Positions 10,119-17,656 of a stretch of 64,000 nucleotides of DNA are shown here, piece after piece. The notes below the pieces were generated by a model. The model made no database searches. It saw only the letters and a program-made list of their open reading frames with translations, and was not told the DNA's origin. The translations under genes and the position numbers were made by a program. This stretch comes from Verrucomicrobiota bacterium (GTDB lineage Bacteria; Verrucomicrobiota; Verrucomicrobiia; Methylacidiphilales; UBA1321): contig JABDGH010000002.1 in the NCBI GenBank assembly GCA_013286145.1, positions 46,728 to 110,727 on the forward strand. The letters run 5' to 3'. Within the stretch, counting starts at the first letter, position 1. Every line of letters begins with the position of its first letter.

Positions 10119-12199
10119 ACGGTGGTGACATTGGGGACTTTACCGAGGGCAGCGAGAACCTTGGCGGGGGTGATGGGAAGGCTGTGGATGCGCACGCCGA
10201 TGGCATTGGCGACCGCATTCGCGATGGCCCCCGCGACGGGAATGACGGCGGGCTCTCCGATACCGATGACACCGCGTTCGGGCTTGTTATGGAGGATGAC
10301 CTCAATGTCAGGCATATCGGCGATATTCGGAATTTTATAGGAATCAAAATTGTTGTTGAGCATCAGGCCGGTGTAGCGATCCATTACCCGCTCTTCGTAC
10401 AAGGCATAGCCGATACCCGAGGTGATGCCTCCGTTGATCTGGCTGGTGGTGGTGAGGGGATTCACGATCAAGCCGCAATCATGCACCGCCACAATTTTTT
10501 TCAGGCGAATGAAACCGGTCTCGGTATCGACTTCGACTTCGGCAAAATTCACGCCACCTGCGCCACCGCTGGAAAGTCCCTTCTGCCATTGACCCTGGGC
10601 CGAGAGGGGAGTGACGCCGAGTTTTTTGCAGGCATCGCTCCAGTTGGCACCACGCGCATCGGCTACGCCAGTCTGTTGCTGAAGGGTCTCGAGCGCTTTT
10701 TGGCACGTATCCCAAATGGCCGGAGCCACCGAAGCCGTGGTACTACTTCCGCCGCTACCTCCAGAGGGAGGCAGGTTGGTGTCGCCGATCTTTACCGTGA
10801 TGTCACTGGGATGAAGTCCAAAAGCTTCTGCGGCCACCATGGCTATCACGGTTCGGGAACCGGTGCCTAAATCCTGCGTCCCGCAACGCATTTCCACGGT
10901 GCCATCGGAGTTGATCTGCACCTCGGCTTTGGTGCCTCCACCTCCACCGCCCCAGGTTCCACCTGCGCACCCGACGCCGGTCTTGATCGGCCCGGGGTCA
11001 CTGCCGGGCTTCTTGTACTTTGCGGCCCAGCCAAATTTATCACGGCCATCACGGTATTCTTCCTGGCGTGTTCCGTCAGGATCGTTCAGCAAGCGGAATT
11101 CGACCGGATCCATCCCGAGTTTTACCGCCAGTTCATCCATCATCGATTCGGTGCTGAAACTTGCGGGTGGATGTCCCGGTGCGCGGAAGGCCGTGGAGGC
11201 GCCTGTGTTGAGGGCAACGCCAAATTGCTTCGAGCGTGAATTAGGAAACCGATAGATGTAAGGCATCGAGATATTCGCGCCTCCTCCACCCCCGGCTGTC
11301 TGGCCACCCCCGCCAATTCCGGGCGATCCGTGATTTTCGACATCGGCAGCGAGCAATTTGCCATCTTTATCTGCGGCGAATTTCACCTTTTGAATGGAGG
11401 AGGGACGATTTCCCACGGCCAGTCCTTGCTCAAGGCGATTCAACATCAATTTCACCGGCGCGCCTGCTGCCTTGGAAAGGTCTGCGGCAATCCTGCCGTG
11501 CGCACCCGCGCCGAATTTCGATCCGAAGCCGCCGCCCATGTAATCGCAAAGCACCTGGATATTGGATTGAGGGATGCCGGCCGCTCCGTTCAAGCTGTCC
11601 CGGACGCTGGAGATGCCCTGTGTCGAGGCCCAGACGGTCGCATGGTCGTTTTGAATCCAGACGACGTTGCCATGAGTTTCCAGCGGATGATGGAGCTGAA
11701 TCTGCGTGCGCAATTCCGCCTCGCAGACAACAGCAGCCGAGGCCATGGCATCATCGACATGTCCATCCTCTCTCACGCTTGGGTCGCTGACATTGGGACT
11801 CTTCTCAAAGACGCGGGGTGAGTCGGGCTTCATCGCATCGTCTTCCTTCACGACAAATGGAAGTGGTTCAGCCGTGACTTCGATAGCTCGCAGTGCATCG
11901 AGGCAAGCCTGCTTCGTCGTTGCGGCTATGGCGGCCAATTCCTGTCCATAATAACGAACCGTCCGATTTTCGCCTCCAGTCAGGATGGCGGCTTTTACTC
12001 CCGGCATCGCCTGGGCCTTCGATAAGTCGATTTTCGTGACCTTGGCTGCGGCCCACTTCGAGCGAAGAATCATTCCGTAAAGCCAGCCCTCGGGTTGTAC
12101 GTCGTAGGTGTACTTGGCACGGCCCGTGACCTTGGCCTCGGCGTCGAGACGCGTGGCGGGCTTGCCGAGAACTTCGCTGGGATTAGGCCACGCTGCCAT
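10115..12199 (-). CDS. xanthine dehydrogenase family protein, molybdopterin-binding subunit (YagR-like)
   Basis: GKPATRLDAEAKVTGRAKYTYDV...CDYMGGGFGSKFGAG...FRAPGHPPASFSTESMMDELA...HDCGLIVNPLTTTSQINGGITSGIGYALYEE. Confidence 0.95.
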   Translation of the reverse strand: MAAWPNPSEVLGKPATRLDAEAKVTGRAKYTYDVQPEGWLYGMILRSKWAAAKVTKIDLSKAQAMPGVKAAILTGGENRTVRYYGQELAAIAATTKQACLDALRAIEVTAEPLPFVVKEDDAMKPDSPRVFEKSPNVSDPSVREDGHVDDAMASAAVVCEAELRTQIQLHHPLETHGNVVWIQNDHATVWASTQGISSVRDSLNGAAGIPQSNIQVLCDYMGGGFGSKFGAGAHGRIAADLSKAAGAPVKLMLNRLEQGLAVGNRPSSIQKVKFAADKDGKLLAADVENHGSPGIGGGGQTAGGGGGANISMPYIYRFPNSRSKQFGVALNTGASTAFRAPGHPPASFSTESMMDELAVKLGMDPVEFRLLNDPDGTRQEEYRDGRDKFGWAAKYKKPGSDPGPIKTGVGCAGGTWGGGGGGTKAEVQINSDGTVEMRCGTQDLGTGSRTVIAMVAAEAFGLHPSDITVKIGDTNLPPSGGSGGSSTTASVAPAIWDTCQKALETLQQQTGVADARGANWSDACKKLGVTPLSAQGQWQKGLSSGGAGGVNFAEVEVDTETGFIRLKKIVAVHDCGLIVNPLTTTSQINGGITSGIGYALYEERVMDRYTGLMLNNNFDSYKIPNIADMPDIEVILHNKPERGVIGIGEPAVIPVAGAIANAVANAIGVRIHSLPITPAKVLAALGKVPNVTTV

Positions 12200-12839
12200 A
12201 ATTTGTTACCGTGGTGGTTTCCGTGACTGTCGCCCCGCTCGCCTTAAGGACGGCCTTGATGACATGCGGATAGGTTCCGCATCGGCAGAGATTACCCGAG
12301 CAGCCCCGCTTGATTTCACTTTCCGTCGGTTTCGGATTTGAGGCCAGCAATGCGGTCGCGGCCATCACCAAGCCGGGCGTGCAAAATCCACACATCAGGG
12401 CATCGCAATCAACGAATGCCTGCTGTACAGCCGTGAGTTGGCCATTCTTACCCAAGCCTTCGATGGTCGTGATTTCATGGCCCTGGGCATCAATGGCCAG
12501 CTTCATGCACGAGTAAGTCAGTTTTCCGTCGATAAAAACGGTGCAGGCGCCACAAGTACCGCGGTCGCAAACTTCCTTTGCCCCGGTGAGAGGACCGTGA
12601 TTGCGCAGGGCATCGAGCAGCGTTACGCGCGGCTCCAATTGGAAGTCCTTCTTTTCTCCATTGATCGAAAGTGTAATAGGCACCGCATCGGGACCCTGCG
12701 GGCCGGGACCGGCGGCCTTGTTGATTTCATCCGCCATCGCGCCAACCTGAACAGAGGCAACCGCCACGGCGCTCGTGCCGATGCTTTTGAGGAAAGTACG
12801 ACGATTGACCGTGGGCAGTGAAGAAGGATTCGAGCTCAT
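12183..12839 (-). CDS. (2Fe-2S)-binding subunit of molybdenum hydroxylase with Tat signal (YagT-like)
   Basis: NRRTFLKSIGTSAVAVASV Tat signal; CDRGTCGACTVFIDG and CGFCTPGLVMAA...CSGNLCRCGTYPHV. Confidence 0.95.
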   Translation of the reverse strand: MSSNPSSLPTVNRRTFLKSIGTSAVAVASVQVGAMADEINKAAGPGPQGPDAVPITLSINGEKKDFQLEPRVTLLDALRNHGPLTGAKEVCDRGTCGACTVFIDGKLTYSCMKLAIDAQGHEITTIEGLGKNGQLTAVQQAFVDCDALMCGFCTPGLVMAATALLASNPKPTESEIKRGCSGNLCRCGTYPHVIKAVLKASGATVTETTTVTNYGSVA

Positions 12840-12861
12840 GGGAGAATCTTTAAAACTTCGG

Positions 12862-13485
12862 TTAAGTCAGTTGCTGCGTCGTCTGTGCTGAAGCTTGCTT
12901 GTAGTCATCAGGAGTGTCGATGTCTAGGAGAACTCCGGAATCGGAACACGTCAAGTCCAGTACTCGTTCCAAATATAAACTTATGAAATCGTGCAAAGTT
13001 GCGGTAGAGGTGTTGGCGAGTTCCTTTGCCATGGTTGCCGGGAGCGCCACGGGATGAGCGGGTACGCCTTGAAAAACGGTTCGTATGATTTTGTCCGGGG
13101 CGGTTTCGCACGCTTGCAGCACTTTGCGAAGGGTTTCGATTTCTAAGTGCGGTTGATCGCCGAGTGCGATAACCAGATGAGTGAAGGAAGGATTCTCAAT
13201 GACCCGGCGCGCTGCGGTAACGACCGATCCCATCATGCCTCGTTCCGGTGCCAGTGTCGCGGTTCGTTCCCCGGGCAGCAGTCCCAGCCGCTCCAATTCC
13301 AATCGCACCGGTGTACCTTCACCCTGGGCATGGACGACGAGAATTTTTTCTGCCCCGGCCTCACGCCACTGCTGGATGATATGGCCCACGATGCTTGTTT
13401 TGTCCCACGGCAGGCATAGCTTGGGCTGGCCCATGCGGCGCGATTCCCCAGCGGCAAGAATCGCGACCAAGGGGCGGATCGTCAT
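12862..13485 (-). CDS. MobA-like NTP transferase (molybdenum cofactor nucleotidyltransferase, MocA-like)
   Basis: VAILAAGESRRMGQPKLCLPWDKTSIVGHI...VIALGDQPHLE; located in molybdenum hydroxylase cluster. Confidence 0.9.
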   Translation of the reverse strand: MTIRPLVAILAAGESRRMGQPKLCLPWDKTSIVGHIIQQWREAGAEKILVVHAQGEGTPVRLELERLGLLPGERTATLAPERGMMGSVVTAARRVIENPSFTHLVIALGDQPHLEIETLRKVLQACETAPDKIIRTVFQGVPAHPVALPATMAKELANTSTATLHDFISLYLERVLDLTCSDSGVLLDIDTPDDYKQASAQTTQQLT

Positions 13486-13496
13486 ACATTTTTATG

Positions 13497-13520
13497 TCAT
13501 CCCGAGCTTGTCGAGGAACC
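13497..13520. repeat. single arm of family A repeat
   Basis: GTCATCCCGAGCTTGTCGAGGAAC. Confidence 0.7.
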
Positions 13521-13526
13521 TCTTAT

Positions 13527-14273
13527 TTAGAGCGAAGCAGTTTTAGGCGCGCCGCAAAGGGCTGGAACGGGAAGATCAGTATAACCAAAACGTCCGACGA
13601 AAAGCGTCCGGCGTCCATGATCCGTCCACTTCAGCGAAAGACGGGGCTCGACAATCCGCGATTGCCCCAGTTCATCGACCACGAACGAGCTTGTCTCGCT
13701 TCGCGGTTGATACCAGAGCATTTCACCGCACCCGCCGACGTTGCAGGCCAGGGGAGTTCCACCGTTAAAAACAACATCTTTACCGGCGAAAAAAGTCACT
13801 TTGTCCTCCGCAATCTGCGTTTGCAAATTCACGGATTTCACGTCGGCATCGCCCAATTTTACCGTCGTGTTGGTGCGGGCCCATGCGGTCAACGCGGCTT
13901 TTTGTTCAGCTGAAATTCCGGTTGGAAGATAAGCCACGACAGCGCGGGCCGGTTTGGTTGCATCCGCCAGGTTGACGTCGCTTTTTTCAAGAAGGGCGAC
14001 AGTCAGGCCAGTTAACGGCACGCCATTGAGTTGACCGCTGTCGAATTGCCAGACGCGCAGGGCGTAATGATTTTGCATCCCCACTTCGGAGGAGACGACG
14101 CAACTGCCTGCGAACAATTCGCACGAATGGAGTTCCACCACGCGTCCACGCGGCGCGTTCCAATCAGTCGGCGATGCCGACCAGGCGGGCAGGCTTGCGA
14201 TCAGGGTCAGGAGAAGAAACGGAAGGATTTTGTTGGGCAACATAGGAAGCTCGTTCATTGATGTATTGGGCAA
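13527..14273 (-). CDS. secreted hypothetical protein, possibly DUF1326-like
   Basis: Signal peptide; RVVELHSCELFAGSCVV...LRVWQFDSGQLNGVPLTGLTVALLEKSD resembles my recollection of DUF1326. Confidence 0.55.
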   Translation of the reverse strand: MPNTSMNELPMLPNKILPFLLLTLIASLPAWSASPTDWNAPRGRVVELHSCELFAGSCVVSSEVGMQNHYALRVWQFDSGQLNGVPLTGLTVALLEKSDVNLADATKPARAVVAYLPTGISAEQKAALTAWARTNTTVKLGDADVKSVNLQTQIAEDKVTFFAGKDVVFNGGTPLACNVGGCGEMLWYQPRSETSSFVVDELGQSRIVEPRLSLKWTDHGRRTLFVGRFGYTDLPVPALCGAPKTASL

Positions 14274-15303
14274 TGATGCTCACCGCAATTTCCGGCACGG
14301 TTTGCGCGGCGATATTCACGCCAACTGGACACGATAATCTGGAAAGAGCGCTTTCGCCACCGATTTTTTCAGCGAGGAAATGTTCGCGAATCGTCCGGGC
14401 TTTGCGTCGACTGCCGATCATTCCGAGGAAGGCAAAACCGTGGTCGATCCAGTGCCGCAGCACGAGGGCGTCGTGACGATGGCCGCGCGTCACGATCAAT
14501 CCGAAAGCGCCATGTGCGGGCAGGGGTTCTCGCAAATTCTCTCCCCAATCGCCGACGCGCAAAGTGACTTCGCGTGGAAAGAATTCGTGATTGGTCAATG
14601 CGGGACGATCGTCGAAGACGGTGACGGCAAAATCGAGTCCCAGCGCGAGGGGCGCAACGGCCTGCGCGATATGTCCCGCCCCGGCAATCCAGAGCGCGCA
14701 GGGTGGCGACACTGTTTCCCGGTAGCGCCAATTTTCCCCAGCGGCTTCAGTTGCATCCGCCCACGCAATCTGATCATCCATCGTCACACCCCAGATGCGT
14801 TTACTCTGCCGCCGGGCCAATTCATTCCAAATCGGTGCGGCGGAATTTATTCGTGGCAGGATGACGCCGCTGACCCGTCCTCCGCAGACCAAACCGTCGT
14901 CCCAGCCAAAATCGTGATCCAAAACGAGGTCGAAAGTTTCCGGCTTGCCCGTTCGCAACGCCTGCCGCGCTCGATCCTGGATTTCCGCTTCAAGGCAGCC
15001 GCCGCCCATCGTTCCCACGATCCGGCCATCCTCGAAAAACAGTGCCTTCGCGCCAACTTTTTGCGGACTCGATCCGCGTACCTCGGTGATGATCCCCAGC
15101 GCGACCGGTTCCTTTGCCGCTACCGTAGCGGAGAGCGATTCATAAAACGTGGCCACATGGACAGGATAGCCGGGTTGTGCCCGATGCCAAGGGTACTTGT
15201 AAGAGGTGAAACCAATTTGTTTTTCAGTTCCGTCATCCCGAGCTTGTCGAGGGATCAGACACGCTTTTATTTCCCTGAAAGTTCGGCCATCACGAAAAGG
15301 CAC
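14164..15303 (-). CDS. XdhC/CoxI family protein (molybdenum hydroxylase maturation)
   Basis: VALGIITEVRGSSPQKVGAKALFFEDGRIVGTMGGGCLEAEI...AGAGHIAQAVAPLA...IGSRRKARTIREHFL. True start probably downstream of 15303 (e.g. GTG at 15156) because the first codons read through a dispersed repeat. Confidence 0.9.
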   Translation of the reverse strand: MPFRDGRTFREIKACLIPRQARDDGTEKQIGFTSYKYPWHRAQPGYPVHVATFYESLSATVAAKEPVALGIITEVRGSSPQKVGAKALFFEDGRIVGTMGGGCLEAEIQDRARQALRTGKPETFDLVLDHDFGWDDGLVCGGRVSGVILPRINSAAPIWNELARRQSKRIWGVTMDDQIAWADATEAAGENWRYRETVSPPCALWIAGAGHIAQAVAPLALGLDFAVTVFDDRPALTNHEFFPREVTLRVGDWGENLREPLPAHGAFGLIVTRGHRHDALVLRHWIDHGFAFLGMIGSRRKARTIREHFLAEKIGGESALSRLSCPVGVNIAAQTVPEIAVSIIAQYINERASYVAQQNPSVSSPDPDRKPARLVGIAD

Positions 15304-15372
15304 TGTATTCTAATCTCCCAACTTTTTGATTGTCCATAATGCGTCTGATCCCTCGACAAGCTCGGGATGACG
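15231..15372. repeat. REPIN-like inverted repeat pair (family A)
   Basis: CGTCATCCCGAGCTTGTCGAGGGATCAGACACG ... GCGTCTGATCCCTCGACAAGCTCGGGATGACG. Confidence 0.9.
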
Positions 15373-15456
15373 TTTTTTGCATTTCTATTTTTTCATATCA
15401 GGACGCAGCTTCACAAACCTGAAACTTGCAAAGTCGATAAGAATGATCGACTATTG

Positions 15457-15930
15457 CGTATGCGTCTCTCAAAAAAAGGTGAATATGCGGTGCGCGCCTT
15501 GGTTGAAATCGGATTTGAATCGCATCTCAGGCCCAACAGCCTGATCCAAATTTCGACTGTTGCCCACCGCACCAACATTCCTGAAAAATTTCTGGAACAA
15601 ATTCTTCTCGCGCTGCGTAACGGCGGCGTTTTGAAAAGCAAACGCGGCGTGGAAGGTGGCTACTCGCTCGCCAAGGCACCGAAGGACATCACGCTGGGCG
15701 AAGTCATCCGCCTGCTCGACGGGCCTCTCGCGCCGATCCCGTGCGTGAGCAAAAGCGCCTACGAACCCTGTTCGTGTCCTGAGGAGGAATCGTGCGGACT
15801 GCGTATCGCCATGCAACAGGTGCGCGACGCCATCGCGGGCATTCTCGACAGCTACACGCTTGCTCGTTTAATCGGCGAAGTGCAGAAGCATCGCACCACC
15901 AAAAAGACCGAATGGCAGTTTGAGATTTGA
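15457..15930 (+). CDS. Rrf2 family transcriptional regulator, IscR/NsrR-like Cys motif
   Basis: MRLSKKGEYAVRALVEIG...IPEKFLEQILLALRNGGVLKSKRGVEGGYSLAK...CVSKSAYEPCSCPEEESCGLR; ORF track start is 15367 but homologous start at 15457. Confidence 0.92.
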   Translation, partial: RMRLSKKGEYAVRALVEIGFESHLRPNSLIQISTVAHRTNIPEKFLEQILLALRNGGVLKSKRGVEGGYSLAKAPKDITLGEVIRLLDGPLAPIPCVSKSAYEPCSCPEEESCGLRIAMQQVRDAIAGILDSYTLARLIGEVQKHRTTKKTEWQFEI

Positions 15931-15948
15931 AGATCGTTCTCTCTCCGT

Positions 15949-15973
15949 CATCCCGAGCTTGTCGAGGGATCAG
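15949..15973. repeat. single arm of family A repeat
   Basis: GTCATCCCGAGCTTGTCGAGGGATC. Confidence 0.8.
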
Positions 15974-16001
15974 TTCAGTGAAAAAAGGGGGGCAGGCGTG
16001 C

Positions 16002-16044
16002 TTTATGGTGACAAATGAAGTCCCGTTCCGAAATCGAAAAGATG
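16002..16044 (+). repeat. left copy of ~42 bp direct repeat flanking AlbA_2 gene
   Basis: tttatggtgacaaatgaagtcccgttccgaaatcgaaaagatg. Confidence 0.85.
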
Positions 16045-16174
16045 ATAGCCGCATAAATTGTCCACAAGGCACCCCTCCAAACGGTTGTTCACGTAAAGAA
16101 AGCGTCTTTTGTACCGGGTTTAAGTATCCTCTAGTCTGTGCGCTTGGATAATTTCATGCCATTATAGCACGAGC

Positions 16175-17314
16175 ATGGACAACAAACCTCTCGCAGAGAT
16201 AACCGAAAGCGATCTACAAGAATTAATTGCGAACGAAGTAGCAGAAGGCCGCGCCATCGACTATAAACGCGAGACGAATTGTACTCAGGATGCTGAGAAG
16301 AAAGAATTTCTGGCCGATATTTCATCCTTCGCAAATACGTTGGGGGGCCATGTTATTATCGGAATGGAGGAGCAGAATGCCCTCCCAACAAATCTTGTCG
16401 GAATCCCCAAGGCGACTACAGATCAACTCATTTTACAAATCGAAGGGATAATCCGTGATGGACTTGATCCTCGCTTGGTTGGAGTTCAATCGCAAGTAGT
16501 TGATCTTAGCAACGGCAACGCTGCTTTAGTCGTGCGAATACCAAAGAGTTTCGCTGCGCCACACATGGTTTTCTTTAAGCGAACGTCTCGCTTTTATGCA
16601 CGTACCTCACGAGGAAAATATCAACTTGATGCGGGAGAAATACGACAAGCTTTTCTTCTTTCTGACACTTTAACAAAAAATATTGAAGACTTTCGTCTGA
16701 ATCGTTTGGCCGCCCTAAAGGCGAACGAGACGCTTTATCCGATGCCCGAAGGAGGCAAAATCGTCCTTCATGTCATTCCTGTAGGTGCTTTCACTGCCCC
16801 TGATGCGGTGGATCTTTCCAAGATCGACGCTACAGATGATCTTTGGAAGAATTTATTGCCTATGGCATCCTCGGGATGGGATCGGAGGTATAATCTTGAG
16901 GGTTGGCTAATGCACGCCGTAACTAGAGGCCAAGTTGAATCTAAGTCCTACACTCAAGTATTCCGAAACGGATGCGTCGAAATGGTGGAAGGCCGTAAGA
17001 TTACAGGAAGCCCATATGAAGCGTTTTGGGAACCAAATATCATCGAGGCGCTGGATAAGCTCTTAGTTTTCTTTTCAACGGCTGGATTACAACCGCCGTT
17101 GATTGTGATGTTGAGCTTTCTCGGGGTAGGCCAATGCGAAGCACGCGACATGAATCCTTTACGGAGGGTCGAATCTGCCCACCCTGTCGAGCGAGAAGAC
17201 ATTGTATGTGATCCTCTGTGGATTCAAGAGATAGGAAAATCTGCGACGGATATTCTTCGCCCAGCCTTTGATCGTGCATGGAACGCCTGCGGGTATCCCA
17301 AGTTTCCGTACTGA
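16175..17314 (+). CDS. Schlafen/AlbA_2 domain-containing putative ATP/DNA-binding protein
   Basis: EGRAIDYKRETN...KEFLADISSFANTLGGHVIIGMEE...FYARTSRGKYQLDAGEIRQAFL matches AlbA_2 pattern. Confidence 0.88.
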   Translation: MDNKPLAEITESDLQELIANEVAEGRAIDYKRETNCTQDAEKKEFLADISSFANTLGGHVIIGMEEQNALPTNLVGIPKATTDQLILQIEGIIRDGLDPRLVGVQSQVVDLSNGNAALVVRIPKSFAAPHMVFFKRTSRFYARTSRGKYQLDAGEIRQAFLLSDTLTKNIEDFRLNRLAALKANETLYPMPEGGKIVLHVIPVGAFTAPDAVDLSKIDATDDLWKNLLPMASSGWDRRYNLEGWLMHAVTRGQVESKSYTQVFRNGCVEMVEGRKITGSPYEAFWEPNIIEALDKLLVFFSTAGLQPPLIVMLSFLGVGQCEARDMNPLRRVESAHPVEREDIVCDPLWIQEIGKSATDILRPAFDRAWNACGYPKFPY

Positions 17315-17407
17315 CGTAGCTAAGTGGCAGATTGCCTCTTTGACAAAGAGGCTTCATCATAGCGCGGAATGATTGCGATTCCGAATATAAAAAGAGGACG
17401 GGCGCGT

Positions 17408-17449
17408 TTTATGGTGACAAATGAAGTCCCGTTCCAAAATCGAAAGATG
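17408..17449 (+). repeat. right copy of ~42 bp direct repeat flanking AlbA_2 gene
   Basis: tttatggtgacaaatgaagtcccgttccaaaatcgaaagatg; one substitution and one indel vs left copy. Confidence 0.85.
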
Positions 17450-17574
17450 CATGTTCCCCGAGTTAATGAGCAGGATATGTCTTCCTTTCAGGCGACAGGC
17501 CGCTTAGGATGTCTCGGTGATTGGGAGCGCGTAAAGTTTCACCGATGCGCTTTCCAGAGTATGTTCAGTCTATC

Positions 17575-17648
17575 CGGAGTGTAGCTTAGCTTGGTAGAGC
17601 GCCTGGTTTGGGACCAGGAGGTCGCAGGTTCAAATCCTGTCACTCCGA
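17575..17648 (+). tRNA. tRNA-Pro (anticodon UGG)
   Basis: Cloverleaf: acceptor CGGAGTG/CACTCCG, anticodon arm CCTGG-TTTGGGA-CCAGG, T-loop GGTTCAAATCC. Confidence 0.93.
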
Positions 17649-17656
17649 TGCCTGAT

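Noticed and set aside
15927-16151. 74-aa + strand ORF beginning MKIVLSPSSRACRGISS
   Set aside because: Reads through a family A arm and the 42-bp direct repeat; no coding signal
16002-17648. Classic tRNA-integrated island with att sites derived from tRNA-Pro 3' end
   Set aside because: The direct repeat does not match the tRNA sequence and no integrase is present
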